Source: UBA12077 sp964606845 | Lineage (GTDB): Bacteria; Bacteroidota; Bacteroidia; Bacteroidales; UBA12077 | NCBI GenBank assembly: GCA_964606845.1 | Contig: CAZSIC010000003.1 | Location: forward strand, 10,402-74,401 | Reading direction: 5' to 3' | Length of the DNA: 64,000 nt | Notes under the pieces: generated by a model | Databases searched by the model: none | Told to the model about the DNA's origin: nothing | Seen by the model: the letters and a program-made list of their open reading frames with translations, nothing else | Shown: one piece after another, positions 37,010 through 46,215 of the stretch | How positions within the stretch are numbered: the first letter of the stretch is position 1 | Layout: every line of letters starts with the position of its first letter | Program-made: the position numbers and the translations under genes

Positions 37010-37573
37010 ATGAAAAAACTTAGTCTTTTATTCGGAATAATGCTAATAAGCATTTTTTCATTTGCACAAGATATTTCGGTAAATACCGATCTATCAGAGC
37101 TAAAATGGACAGGCAAAAAAGTTACAGGTGAACATTGGGGTTATATTAAATTAAAGGATGCTTCGCTAAACGTTGAAAATAATAAAATAAAATCAGGGGT
37201 TTTTAAAATTGATATGCAAAGTATGAATTGTCAGGATCTTAAAGACAAAGAAACAAATGCCAAATTGATCGGACATTTAAAATCTGATGATTTTTTTAGT
37301 GTTGATCAATATCCGGTATCAACTTTAAAAATTAAAGAATCCACTTCTTTTAAAGATGGATTTGCTGAGGTAAAAGCTGATTTAACAATCAAAGGTATTA
37401 CTCATCCTGTTTCTTTTAAAGCAGAACAGTTGGTAAATGGATATAAGGCTGAAATTACAGTTGACAGAACAAAATATAATGTTCGTTATGGTTCGGGAAA
37501 ATTTTTCGATAATCTGGGCGATAATATGATTTATGATGATTTTATTTTGGAAGTAAAAATCATTACAGAATAA
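37010..37573 (+). CDS. YceI family periplasmic lipocalin-like protein
   Basis: YceI family protein (187 residues), a periplasmic eight-stranded barrel that binds isoprenoid-like lipids in characterised members. The signal peptide ends at SFAQ (residue 19). Family motifs are present: LSELKWTGKKVTGEHWG, GVFKIDMQSMNCQDL, HLKSDDFFSVDQYPVSTLKI and LTIKGITHPVSF. AAAGAAAGG precedes the ATG. It is monocistronic and is followed directly by a MITE-like repeat. Confidence 0.93.
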   Translation: MKKLSLLFGIMLISIFSFAQDISVNTDLSELKWTGKKVTGEHWGYIKLKDASLNVENNKIKSGVFKIDMQSMNCQDLKDKETNAKLIGHLKSDDFFSVDQYPVSTLKIKESTSFKDGFAEVKADLTIKGITHPVSFKAEQLVNGYKAEITVDRTKYNVRYGSGKFFDNLGDNMIYDDFILEVKIITE

Positions 37574-37584
37574 AAACTTTATTA

Positions 37585-37757
37585 AAAGGAGCTGTCCAAA
37601 AAGAATTACAAGTGTCATTGCGAATGAAATGAAGCAACCGAAATTGCTTAAGCAATGAGCTCAGCGAAGCTAATCTATATTTATTGATTAACAGCAGATT
37701 ACTTCACTCGTTCCTCGTTCGCAATGACTTTTTTCTAACTTTTTGAACAGCTCCTTT
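37585..37757. mobile_element. MITE-like element with 19-base terminal inverted repeats
   Basis: AAAGGAGCTGTCCAAAAAG (37585-37603) and its inverse (37739-37757) match at 18 of 19 bases. A nested inverted pair GTCATTGCGAA / TTCGCAATGAC lies at 37613-37623 and 37718-37728. The 173-base element has no coding frame. It is either a non-autonomous transposon or a large dispersed hairpin. Its right end lies four bases from a small decayed ORF. Confidence 0.75.
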
Positions 37758-37760
37758 AAT

Positions 37761-37856
37761 TTAACCACAAATCCAGTTCTTTTCCAATTGCTCTTCTATT
37801 TCTTCCTCCTTAAGGTCAATGCCTATTTCCATATTAGAGCCCAGATTAATATCCAT
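37761..37856 (-). pseudogene. Short ORF, possible remnant of a lost gene
   Basis: A 31-codon frame (MDINLGSNMEIGIDLKEEEI... ending WICG) has protein-like composition and extends about ten codons further upstream without a Met. It may be the C-terminal end of a decayed gene interrupted near the MITE-like element. I do not recognise the family. Confidence 0.3.
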
Positions 37857-37910
37857 AGCTAAGCAAACGGCAGTGATTTTTTTGAGCTTAGTTCAATGAT
37901 TAAACCTTAG

Positions 37911-37940
37911 AATATAATATAATATAATATAATATAATAT
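37911..37940. repeat. (AATAT)6 pentanucleotide repeat
   Basis: Six perfect AATAT units. A second tract of the same unit occurs at 51901-51924. Here it separates two gene remnants. Confidence 0.95.
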
Positions 37941-37941
37941 A

Positions 37942-38094
37942 AAATTCAATACCGATTTGTATATTTTAATTGTAGGAACCTTATTCCTATTTTTATCAAT
38001 GTATACTGGGAAACGAAAGAAGCTTGACCGATGGGAAAGCACTATTCTTTTTTTGTTTTACACTGCTTATATTATTTTTCTAATTTTCAATTAA
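37942..38094 (+). pseudogene. C-terminal remnant of a Ca2+/Na+ antiporter (CaCA family)
   Basis: A 50-codon open stretch without a start reads FNTDLYILIVGTLFLF followed by MYTGKRKKLDRWESTILFLF and ends YTAYIIFLIFN. This matches the end of YrbG/CaxA-type calcium/sodium antiporters, where the last two membrane helices are joined by a TGK...LDRWE loop. The rest of the gene is missing upstream, replaced by a pentanucleotide repeat and a MITE-like element. It is therefore a 5'-deleted pseudogene. Confidence 0.7.
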
Positions 38095-38097
38095 ATC

Positions 38098-38742
38098 TTA
38101 ATAAATATATTTATATTCATCTACCCTTTTCAATTGTTTTATCACATTTTTGGATGTAAGTGCAAAAAATGGGCGTATAGGAACTTCTGCTCTTTTAAGT
38201 CCCCTGGCAATCCAGGCATTACATGTTTTTAAAATATAATATTTTTCATTAGAAAGATAGAATTGGCTGTTCTTTTTTAAACCGTTTTTTAGTTTAATAT
38301 TATTATTGTTTTCGTCAAGGGCAAAACTTTTATTAAAATATTGAATTAATTTCACAAAATTTTCATCATTTAAATCAATGATTACCATCTCGAAACCCGC
38401 ATAATGTTTTTCAGGGTTATTATTAATTGCAGTGATATGTAAAGCAGATTTTGTAGGCAACATTCCGGCTTTAAAAGCCAGCCAAAAAGTTTCTTCTTCT
38501 GCCATATAGAAATCTTTATCACCCCATCCTACTTCAATAAATTTAAAATCGTTAAAATCATTTTGTAAAGCAGGAAAGTTTTTTATTGCTTCATCTCTTT
38601 CGAAAATCACACCAGTATGCCATTCATATTTTACCACATAAATCTTTTTTAAGTTGTTCTCTTTTACTCCCTGGGCAATAACAGATAATTGAGATAATAA
38701 AATTAACTTGATAAAAATGGAGCAATAAAAAACTTTTCTCAT
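38098..38742 (-). CDS. DUF2459 family exported protein
   Basis: DUF2459 (TIGR02117-like) protein of 214 residues; function unknown. The signal peptide ends near VIAQG (residue 24). Family features: YVVKYEWHTGVIF (about 34-46), FIEVGWGDKDFYM (about 69-81), SALHI, and CNAWIARGLKRAEVPIRPFFALTSKNV near the end. The conserved His, Trp-Gly-Asp and Cys-Asn pattern looks catalytic, but no activity is known. Its stop lies 3 bases from the end of the convergent antiporter remnant. Confidence 0.85.
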   Translation of the reverse strand: MRKVFYCSIFIKLILLSQLSVIAQGVKENNLKKIYVVKYEWHTGVIFERDEAIKNFPALQNDFNDFKFIEVGWGDKDFYMAEEETFWLAFKAGMLPTKSALHITAINNNPEKHYAGFEMVIIDLNDENFVKLIQYFNKSFALDENNNNIKLKNGLKKNSQFYLSNEKYYILKTCNAWIARGLKRAEVPIRPFFALTSKNVIKQLKRVDEYKYIY

Positions 38743-38821
38743 AAATGAATAAATAACATTTTTTGATTTTAATTAAAGTAAAAATCGTAAAACAATTTTA
38801 AATAAAAAAGTAAATAAAATA

Positions 38822-38856
38822 AAAAATGGTATCAGCAAGATGCCAATACCATTTTT
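38822..38856 (-). terminator. Terminator of the abgT-like gene
   Basis: AAAAATGGTAT (38822-38832) pairs with ATACCATTTTT (38846-38856). On the minus strand the stem ends in a T run, 22 bases after the stop of the transporter gene. Confidence 0.8.
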
Positions 38857-38877
38857 AACAAAATAAAGAATTTTATA

Positions 38878-40389
38878 TTACAAATGTACTCCAGCACCCG
38901 GCCCCAGTGGCAATCCTATAAGCAACCATGCTATTAATAAAACAACCCACCCTAAAAAGAATATAACCGAATAAGGCAGCATTGTGGCTACGATTGTACC
39001 TATACCAGCTTTCTCATCATACTTTTGAAAATAAACAATAATTAATGCAAAGAAGCTCATCATAGGAGAAATCATATTGGTAACACTGTCGCCAATACGA
39101 TAAACAACCTGGGTTAATTCAGGAGTATATCCCAAAAACATAAATAGTGGTATAAAAATTGGTGCTAATAATGCCCATTTTGCTGATGCACTTCCCATTA
39201 CCAAATTAATAGCACCAGAAAAAACAACAAACATAATTACCAATGGAATTAATCCCAGATTTAAACTTTCAATGGCATGGGCCCCTTTAATAGCAATTAT
39301 TATCCCCAGGTTACTCGAATTAAAATACTCAACAAATTGTGCAGCAAAAAATACCAAAACAATATAAGCGGCCATCGATTTCATCGAGTCGGCCATCCCC
39401 TTCATTACATCTGCATCATTTTTATATTTCCCTGTTACAACTCCATAAACAACACCCATTAAACCGGCAACCAAAAATAATATTGCAACAACACCTTTTA
39501 ATACGGGTGATTGTAATAGTGAACCGTCATTACCTCTTAAAACACCATTATCGGGAATTAAACCTATGAGTACCAAAATAATAAAACCACCCAATATCCA
39601 TAGCGATTTTTTTATTCCTTTTTTCTCAATAGGCATTAAGCGGGTAATTTCTTCCTGTTCTAACTTATTATCATTGCTATATTTCCCTAATCGCGGAATG
39701 ATTATTTTTTCGGTTACCCAGGTACCTAAAAAAGCAATCAGAAAAGTTGATGCCACCATAAAAAAGTAGTTGGCTGTGGGATTAACATGATATGAAGCAT
39801 CTACAAGATGTGCTGCCTCTTCAGACAAACCGGCAAGTAATGGGTCAATGGTACCTAAAATTAAATTTGCCGAATACCCCCCGGAAACACCGGCAAAACC
39901 TGCAGCTAAACCTGCAATCGGGTTACGGCCGACAGCCATAAAAATGGTACCTGCTAAAGGAACTAAAAGTACATATCCTACACTGGATGCTAAATTTGAT
40001 AATATCCCTGCAAATACAATAATGAAGGTTAAGAATCGTTCTGGGGAATAAAGTACCAGGCTTCTTATCACCACAGCAATTAAACCAGAATTTTCTGCCA
40101 AACCAATACCCAGCATAGCTACAAGTACAATTCCAAGAGGGGCAAAACTGGTGAAATTATTAACCATTTCGGTTAAAATCATGTGGAGCCCATCACGCGA
40201 TAATAAATTGATTACCTGATACTCTTCTCCTGTTCCAGGGTGTACTGCTGATGAACCTATAAAAGAAAATAATGCTGATAAAACCAAAACACTTAAAGCA
40301 AAAAGTCCGAATAAACTGGCGGGGTGTGGAAGCATGTTACCGACTCTTTCAACTCCGTTTAAAAAAATCTGTACTGGGCTCTTTTTCAT
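38878..40389 (-). CDS. abgT: AbgT family transporter
   Basis: AbgT family membrane transporter (503 residues; E. coli AbgT has 508), which in characterised members imports p-aminobenzoyl-glutamate or exports sulfonamides. About eleven hydrophobic segments plus re-entrant regions are seen. Family motifs include NGVERVGNMLPHPASLFG (about 10-27), the GGYSANLILGTIDPLL segment, and GSASAKWALLAPIFIPLFM with the following YRIGDSVTNMISPM. It stands alone between a terminator and the divergent end of the next gene, so the substrate is not suggested by context. Confidence 0.92.
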   Translation of the reverse strand: MKKSPVQIFLNGVERVGNMLPHPASLFGLFALSVLVLSALFSFIGSSAVHPGTGEEYQVINLLSRDGLHMILTEMVNNFTSFAPLGIVLVAMLGIGLAENSGLIAVVIRSLVLYSPERFLTFIIVFAGILSNLASSVGYVLLVPLAGTIFMAVGRNPIAGLAAGFAGVSGGYSANLILGTIDPLLAGLSEEAAHLVDASYHVNPTANYFFMVASTFLIAFLGTWVTEKIIIPRLGKYSNDNKLEQEEITRLMPIEKKGIKKSLWILGGFIILVLIGLIPDNGVLRGNDGSLLQSPVLKGVVAILFLVAGLMGVVYGVVTGKYKNDADVMKGMADSMKSMAAYIVLVFFAAQFVEYFNSSNLGIIIAIKGAHAIESLNLGLIPLVIMFVVFSGAINLVMGSASAKWALLAPIFIPLFMFLGYTPELTQVVYRIGDSVTNMISPMMSFFALIIVYFQKYDEKAGIGTIVATMLPYSVIFFLGWVVLLIAWLLIGLPLGPGAGVHL

Positions 40390-40581
40390 CTTGTTTTTTT
40401 AAAAAAGGTTTAAAAATCTTTTTTTCTCAAATTTTAAAATACACAATTTCAATTATTTACTACTACAAAAATCAATTCATTAAAGTTTTCGAAAATATAT
40501 GATTTCGTTTAACTAACAAAGTTTAATGATAAAAATCGAATAATGTTTACTAACATGATTTTACAGAATTGCTTATGGCTA

Positions 40582-41706
40582 TCATTCTGTTTTTTTATAG
40601 ATAACATTCCGCTCTTTCAAATAGTCCATGATATAATTAAAACATTCGGGATATTTCCCAATAAGCTCGGGTGGAAACATGCCTTTTTTAGAAAATACAT
40701 TATTTAATAACATATCGGCTGCAGCAGTAGCTGTAAATCCTGTTGTCCTGGCCATAGAAGATAATTTTTCTTTTTGGTCGTACGCATCATATAAATCATA
40801 AATAATTCTTTTTGGATTGCCTTTTTCAGTTCCGCTAATAATTATTTTCATTATGGTAAATTCTTCATCTTCAGGATTTAGTTTCCATGCATTGAATAAA
40901 ACTTCGGAAGTAAATTCAAAAGGAATTACCTCTTTCTCTCTAATTTTTAGTGGTTTATGATCAAGAAAACCTGCTGCTTTAAGTGCTTGTATCATTTGAA
41001 TATGCCCCGGAAAACGCAATGTTTTCTCTTTCATGTTAGGAATATTATTCAAGGTATAAATCAATGATCTTAACCCGTCTGAATTAAAAGCTTCCAAAGT
41101 GCCTACTTTTTCAAACTCCATCAATTCAAGATCACTCATGGCCGGTTTTGTAATTATTTGACCGTTTTCTAACAATCGCGCTGGCCGGGTATATTCTTCT
41201 ATCACATCGCAAGGCGAAAAAGGAGCTTTATACTCGAAAGGAAATGATCGTACTTTTGGCAATCCCCCTACCATATATTCAAAATATTCAATTTTCATCT
41301 TTTCATTATGATATCCGGCAATAATATTAGGCATTCCGGGTGCAACTCCACAATCCATAATCACTGTTACATCATTTTCTTTGGCAAGATTATCAAGGCC
41401 TAGCACATCTTCAGACAAAAAAGAAATATCTACCAAATTTTTATGGTTTTTTATTACTGTTTGTATGGTTTGAAAACCCAAAAAACCCGGAACAGCTGAT
41501 ATAACTAAATCAAAGTCCTTAATTACATTTGAAAGTTTTTTTTCAACAGTAACATCAACCTGCTCTGTTTCTATAGAATAATTGGATGATAAAAATTTTA
41601 AAGCATCATTATCTATATCAACGGACTTAACTTTATATTTTTTTGAAAGGTCAATGGCCATAGCTTTTCCTACCATACCAGCACCAAGGATTATAATTTT
41701 TTTCAT
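40582..41706 (-). CDS. Saccharopine dehydrogenase family oxidoreductase
   Basis: NAD(P)-dependent dehydrogenase of the saccharopine dehydrogenase superfamily (374 residues). The Rossmann motif ILGAGMVGKAMA is at residues 5-16, followed by VKSVDIDN. The C-terminal domain begins near residue 125 (MDCGVAPGMPNIIAGY). The short form resembles L-lysine 6-dehydrogenase or related enzymes more than full saccharopine reductases. RTTGFTATAAADMLL near the end is typical. No other lysine-degradation gene is in the window, so the substrate is open. Confidence 0.8.
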   Translation of the reverse strand: MKKIIILGAGMVGKAMAIDLSKKYKVKSVDIDNDALKFLSSNYSIETEQVDVTVEKKLSNVIKDFDLVISAVPGFLGFQTIQTVIKNHKNLVDISFLSEDVLGLDNLAKENDVTVIMDCGVAPGMPNIIAGYHNEKMKIEYFEYMVGGLPKVRSFPFEYKAPFSPCDVIEEYTRPARLLENGQIITKPAMSDLELMEFEKVGTLEAFNSDGLRSLIYTLNNIPNMKEKTLRFPGHIQMIQALKAAGFLDHKPLKIREKEVIPFEFTSEVLFNAWKLNPEDEEFTIMKIIISGTEKGNPKRIIYDLYDAYDQKEKLSSMARTTGFTATAAADMLLNNVFSKKGMFPPELIGKYPECFNYIMDYLKERNVIYKKTE

Positions 41707-41890
41707 GCTTAAATATTTTTAAGTTAATGATTAATTGAATAAAAAAAGGAAGTTATTAAATGGAAAATATTATAACCCGTTAAAACGATTAAGAAACTGG
41801 ATAATATGAGTTTTTTGAACAACCATGAATCTCAAAAATAACATTATTTTAGCAAAAATATCATATAAACTTTTTTCTGTTAAAATTCTT

Positions 41891-41922
41891 TTTGTAATTA
41901 TACGCTCGAAATAATATCTTTA
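41891..41922 (+). promoter_or_regulatory. Bacteroidota-type promoter of the FSMP gene
   Basis: TTTG (41891-41894), a 20-base spacer and TATCTTTA (41915-41922) match the phylum consensus TTTG / 19-21 nt / TAnnTTTG except in the last base. The start codon lies 26 bases beyond the -7 element. Confidence 0.6.
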
Positions 41923-41947
41923 TATTCCATAAAAAAAATAAAAAGCT

Positions 41948-43771
41948 ATGAGATTTATATTACTTTACATGCTAAGTTTCTTTTTTGTAGCAGCCCATGC
42001 TCAAAAAATTGAAAATTTCAACATGTCACAAAATGGTGGCGAACTAACATTTACTTACGATTTAAACAGCAGCAATAAGAGTAATCTCTTTGCAGTTAAA
42101 CTATTTTATTCAAATGATAACGACAGTTGGCAAGAGATAGAAAAATCTTATGGTGAATCAGGCGATAGCATAGTTCCTGGGACAGGCAAAAAACTAGTGG
42201 TTTGGGTCGATCATTTGGAAAATGTACAAACCAAAATGTATTTTAAGATTGAGGCATCATTCAAAAATATAGATCCAACATCCGAAGGAAATTTAACCGG
42301 TAAAAAAGGAAATTCGTACCAATGGATTAAAATTGGACAAACTCGTTGGATGGCACAAAATTTAGGGTCAAACGCACAAGATCCTTGTGGTACCGTTTTT
42401 ACAAATTACGAAGCAAAAAATACATGTCCCGATAACTGGCACCTGCCATCTGATGAAGAGTGGATGGAACTGGAAACTTACGTTGGCATAAGTGCACAAA
42501 AAGCTAAAGAACACGGATTACGTGAAATTGATCTTGAGAAATTAAAAAATTCAGGTTTTTCGCTCACAGAATGTAATTATGAGGCATCACTTTACCCTAA
42601 CCAGCAAGCTGCTGCATTCTGGACAAGTTCGGGCACTAAAATGCTTCACATGGGATATTCGGACAAATATTTTGCACGAATTATTCGATTAAATGAAAAT
42701 AAGATCAGCAAAGAATTGCGTGATAAAAAAGAAAAGTTAAGCGTAAGATGCTTACAAAGTGCTGTTTTTATGGATAAGATTTCTAAAAGTATTGAAGCAA
42801 ATATAACTACTCAACCCACAATGGGAGAAGTAAATCATCCTTTCTCGGGAGAAGAGATGGATTGGATTTATATAGCTAATAATATTTGGTTAAAAAATGA
42901 CATTACAGGAAGTTATCAGTATACTGAAATTGAAGGTCGTTGTCCGGCAGGCTGGAAGCTACCAACTAAAGAAGATTGGGAAGCGCTTTTTGAAGAAATG
43001 AAACCATCTGTAAAAATTGATAATGAAAAAGAAGTGCTTAGCGAACGTTTCAGCAGCAAAGGTGCTTGGGGCCTGGATCTTTCCAATTCAGATTATTGGA
43101 TGGATATTCCATATTATACGTACAATACTTACTGGATTTTTAATGACGACAAAGAAATCAGTAAAAAAACCATTCCATTTCCATCTAATTATCGTGGTTT
43201 AGCACAATGGACTGACAAACTCACGCACGAAAAAGCCAAAATCCGTTGTTTGCTTGCCGAGAAAAAATACCTGGAAAAAAGCAAAGCATTAAATCAGGGA
43301 ACATTTGTTGATGAAAGGGATAATAAAGAATATCCTACGATTGAAATTGACGGAACAACCTGGATGTCCGAAAACCTTTCTTACAATATGGGAGAATATA
43401 GCATGTGCCGCGATAATATAAAAGTTGACTGCGAACTGTTTGGACATATGTATAGTATTAAAACCGACGAAAATTTCTGCCCTGATGGTTGGAGGCTTCC
43501 TACCTCAGCCGAATGGAAATACTTACTTATTAATAAAGCAGCAAATAATCTCAAAATCTTACTTCCATTTGGTGGTACTGGTTTTGATTTACTGCTTGGT
43601 GGAGATATTTTCGAAGATGAAACCGGGAAAGGAAATATTTACTCAGCCAACTATCTATTTTTAGATAATGATAAATATGGATATTATTACATCGATTCTA
43701 AGGGAAAAGTAGAACAAAACGACAGAGCCAAAAGAAGAGATTATTATTATATAAGGTGTGTAAAAGAATAA
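41948..43771 (+). CDS. Exported protein with three Fibrobacter-type major paralogous domains
   Basis: The signal peptide ends at AAHAQ (residue 19). After a beta domain (about 20-110), three copies of the Fibrobacter succinogenes major paralogous (FSMP) domain follow. Each has a W-containing entry (TRWMAQNLG, NIWLKND, TTWMSENLS), a central CP-x-xW-x-LP motif (CPDNWHLPS, CPAGWKLPT, CPDGWRLPT) and an RC exit (VRCLQ, IRCLL, IRCVK). Such proteins are often lipid- or surface-linked; the function is unknown. It has its own promoter and terminator. Confidence 0.88.
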   Translation: MRFILLYMLSFFFVAAHAQKIENFNMSQNGGELTFTYDLNSSNKSNLFAVKLFYSNDNDSWQEIEKSYGESGDSIVPGTGKKLVVWVDHLENVQTKMYFKIEASFKNIDPTSEGNLTGKKGNSYQWIKIGQTRWMAQNLGSNAQDPCGTVFTNYEAKNTCPDNWHLPSDEEWMELETYVGISAQKAKEHGLREIDLEKLKNSGFSLTECNYEASLYPNQQAAAFWTSSGTKMLHMGYSDKYFARIIRLNENKISKELRDKKEKLSVRCLQSAVFMDKISKSIEANITTQPTMGEVNHPFSGEEMDWIYIANNIWLKNDITGSYQYTEIEGRCPAGWKLPTKEDWEALFEEMKPSVKIDNEKEVLSERFSSKGAWGLDLSNSDYWMDIPYYTYNTYWIFNDDKEISKKTIPFPSNYRGLAQWTDKLTHEKAKIRCLLAEKKYLEKSKALNQGTFVDERDNKEYPTIEIDGTTWMSENLSYNMGEYSMCRDNIKVDCELFGHMYSIKTDENFCPDGWRLPTSAEWKYLLINKAANNLKILLPFGGTGFDLLLGGDIFEDETGKGNIYSANYLFLDNDKYGYYYIDSKGKVEQNDRAKRRDYYYIRCVKE

Positions 43772-43787
43772 AACTTTAGAAAAAAAT

Positions 43788-43824
43788 AAATCGTGCTGCG
43801 ACTAAATGTCATAGCACGATTTTT
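43788..43824. terminator. Terminator between convergent genes
   Basis: AAATCGTGCT (43788-43797) pairs with AGCACGATTT (43813-43822) and is followed by T. The left A run makes it usable by both flanking genes. Confidence 0.88.
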
Positions 43825-43831
43825 ATTAATA

Positions 43832-44395
43832 CTATAATTGATCTTCGGGAATAGCCATATCTGGTGAAAGATGACTAAAATTTTTCTCGTCTTTCCAGGT
43901 TGTTTCATACATTTCTAATTTATCAACAATAAAATCAGCCAGCTTTTCATTCATTTTTTCGATTTTACTTTCGGGAGTAACAACAGGTGGGCGTTTATTA
44001 ACCAATTTCTTTGCCCGTTCGAAAGTTTCTGTATCACTAATACTCAGTGGAGTTAAGCCCACACGTGCTTTCCATGCGCCCATTATTACATCCACAACAA
44101 TAATGTAAGTTTTCCCGGCCTCAACCTCGGCGGTTATAAATTCTTTATTTTCCGAAGAAGCCCAAAACAGATGCTCACCGGCATCCACTTCATAACGCAT
44201 ATATTGATCGCCTTTAAAGGCACCAATGTATTTATCTTGATGAAAAAATTCAAAAGAAGTGGGTTTGCCATATTTTGTTACGCGCACAAAATAAACAGCA
44301 GCTTTTCCCTCTTGGGGTGGAGTAAAGCCTTGAGCAAAAGCATTGTAAACACCTGCAAATGCTACAATCAAAAGAATCATTATTAGTTTTTTCAT
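43832..44395 (-). CDS. DUF2846-type exported protein
   Basis: The signal peptide MKKLIMILLIVAFAG ends at AFAQG. The mature domain (about 25-120) contains GKAAVYFVRV, FFHQDKYIGAFKGDQYMRYEVDAGEHLFWASSENK and EVEAGKTYIIVV, the pattern of DUF2846, a beta-sandwich domain often in lipoproteins. A charged C-terminal tail follows. The frame is open up to 44467, but those 24 residues do not look like signal sequence, so ATG 44395 is chosen (187 residues). Function is unknown. Confidence 0.8.
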   Translation of the reverse strand: MKKLIMILLIVAFAGVYNAFAQGFTPPQEGKAAVYFVRVTKYGKPTSFEFFHQDKYIGAFKGDQYMRYEVDAGEHLFWASSENKEFITAEVEAGKTYIIVVDVIMGAWKARVGLTPLSISDTETFERAKKLVNKRPPVVTPESKIEKMNEKLADFIVDKLEMYETTWKDEKNFSHLSPDMAIPEDQL

Positions 44396-44496
44396 TTTGG
44401 CAAAAATTAAGTTAATATTAGGGATAAAAATAAATAGCAAGTTATAAAATATTGAAATACAATTCAATAATTCTATATAATAAAAATATTATCAAT

Positions 44497-44543
44497 TAAA
44501 AAAAACTGCAAAATAATCGGGTTAACCGAGAGGTTTTTGCAGT
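44497..44543 (-). terminator. Terminator of the NUMOD4/HNH gene
   Basis: On the minus strand ACTGCAAAA ... TTTTGCAGT (outer arms 44535-44543 and 44505-44513) ends in a run of nine T (44497-44505). An inner GGTTAACC palindrome adds to the hairpin. It follows the stop codon at 44565. Confidence 0.85.
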
Positions 44544-44564
44544 AAGCTGATTTTGGCATAAAAA

Positions 44565-45131
44565 TTAGTCAGGCTTTACACTACCCCAGTTTTCGCCTGA
44601 TTTAATTCGGTATAATTGCATTTCTGAAATACCGTAACGCCTGGCAATAATTTTCATCCGTGTTTTTCTGTTAGGATCGTTTATTTTACGTTTAATAAGC
44701 TTTACCTGAGTTTCAGTTAACTTTGAGTAGGATCTGTAAGGACTTTTTTCCCAAATCGGGTCAAACTTGTTTTGATGTTTAAATCGTTCGGTATGATTTA
44801 CCCACTTTAAATTTTTATAATAATTATTTTGTTTGTTATTATCTAAATGAATTACAAACTTTTCATCTTCTTTTGGCGGTGGTAAAAACTTTTGGGCAAC
44901 AAGGCGGTGAATATAGTTGGTAATTGATTTATCTTCTTTGTTTTTATAATTAAAAACTTTGTATCCGTTAACGGGACTTAGTTTAAGCATCCTGCCTTTC
45001 TTACTTCTAAAATAACTGATAACTCTTCCATAATTGGAAATCATATACTTTCGTGGAAATTTATGATCATTAAACACAATTTCCTTCCACTCTTCGTCCC
45101 AAAAACTTTTAATGTTATTACTCTCAACCAT
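44565..45131 (-). CDS. NUMOD4/HNH endonuclease-like protein with C-terminal HTH
   Basis: Free-standing homing-endonuclease-like protein (188 residues). An NUMOD4 DNA-binding motif covers about residues 15-62 (WKEIVF ... YMISNYGRVISY). The HNH_3 nuclease motif is at about 73-113 (YIHRLVAQKFLPP, then His95 in VIHLDNN, Asn103 and Asn107 in NNYYKNLKWV). A C-terminal helix-turn-helix lies at about 136-182 (LTETQVKLIKRKI ... RRYGISEMQLYRIKSG). The His/Asn ligands appear intact. It is not inside an intron or another gene. It may be a selfish nuclease or a domesticated DNA-binding protein. Confidence 0.85.
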   Translation of the reverse strand: MVESNNIKSFWDEEWKEIVFNDHKFPRKYMISNYGRVISYFRSKKGRMLKLSPVNGYKVFNYKNKEDKSITNYIHRLVAQKFLPPPKEDEKFVIHLDNNKQNNYYKNLKWVNHTERFKHQNKFDPIWEKSPYRSYSKLTETQVKLIKRKINDPNRKTRMKIIARRYGISEMQLYRIKSGENWGSVKPD

Positions 45132-45295
45132 GAAAATATTTAATTTAAACTATCTAATTTAAAAATAAAATATGTTGTAGACACCAAATATAAAGCATCT
45201 GGTAAAAAAAATGATAATTGTTCGTCAAAATTTAGCTTAAAACAGAAATGTACCCGATTATATATTAATTTTTTGGGCACCGGTTTCTAAATACA

Positions 45296-45361
45296 AGTCA
45301 GCGGATGACTTGTAAATATTTAATGTAGCAGGATATTAGATACATTAGTCATCCGCTGACT
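45296..45361. repeat. Palindromic repeat, family A, copy 1
   Basis: AGTCAGCGGATGACT (45296-45310) and its perfect inverse (45347-45361) bound a 66-base unit. Four more units with the same ends occur at 46399, 46603, 49686 and 49935. Confidence 0.9.
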
Positions 45362-45389
45362 TTAAAAAAATATCAGTAGAATAAAATTC

Positions 45390-46169
45390 TTACATCTCAA
45401 CCCATGTGGCCATTTCTTTCCAATCCTGTTGATTAATATAGGCTACAAAAATATCAACTAACTTTTCTAATGTGAAATATTCTTCAGCTTCGAACATTCC
45501 TTCATCATCGCTATATTGTACAATAAACCCCTGCTCAGAAGTTGTTGTTTGAATAAAGCCCTCTTTTCCATTGAGAGTCATAAAAAAATTATCGTCATTT
45601 AACGACTGTAGACCCTCTTTAACCTTTTCATCTGAAGGATTTTCAACAATATCGCCGTTAGCCATTTCTATTGAGTAACCAGTCCTGTTAGTTTTTGCAG
45701 GCTCTGTAGTTTTTTCAGCAGATCTTGCTTCAATACTTGTCGCACCTTCTTCAAATTCTTCCCTGGATATATCGCTTATACCCAGAGCGAAAGCTTTCCA
45801 GTCCGATTTATCCATACTGCTTAAAATTACTACATTAAGATTGCCATTAGGATTATCACTAAAATAGGCCGAAGCAAGCAACACTTCTTTACCCATTATA
45901 TCACCTTTCTCGTAGCGTATTTCTTTAATTTTACCATCCCATTGTTGAGCAATCTTAACTAACGGTTTCCCATCATCACTTTCAAAAAAACCATCATTAA
46001 TAACATGCACCATCATACCAGTTGCATGTTTTTTAAGTAAATCGACATCTTTGTTTTTGTATGCTTTGATTACCTCTTTTGCGATTGTTTCTTCATCGCC
46101 TTGTGCAAAAGTCTGGTTTATTGAAATCAATAAAACAAAAACCAGTTGAATTAAAATCCATTTTTTCAT
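45390..46169 (-). CDS. Exported protein of unknown function
   Basis: Not recognised. The 259-residue protein has a signal peptide (to about residue 22, NQTFAQ). Residues 25-125 (EETIAKEVIKAYKNKDVDLLKKHATG ... VVILSSMDKSDWKAFALGISD) look like a DUF4878/NTF2-like domain. The second half (about 150-259) is acidic, with FMTLNGKEGFIQ and ends DWKEMATWVEM. It is bracketed by repeat copy 1 downstream and the assembly gap upstream. Confidence 0.65.
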   Translation of the reverse strand: MKKWILIQLVFVLLISINQTFAQGDEETIAKEVIKAYKNKDVDLLKKHATGMMVHVINDGFFESDDGKPLVKIAQQWDGKIKEIRYEKGDIMGKEVLLASAYFSDNPNGNLNVVILSSMDKSDWKAFALGISDISREEFEEGATSIEARSAEKTTEPAKTNRTGYSIEMANGDIVENPSDEKVKEGLQSLNDDNFFMTLNGKEGFIQTTTSEQGFIVQYSDDEGMFEAEEYFTLEKLVDIFVAYINQQDWKEMATWVEM

Positions 46170-46215
46170 CGTAAATCTTTTTTATGGTTAATAACAATAA
46201 TTAAAATAATTAAAA

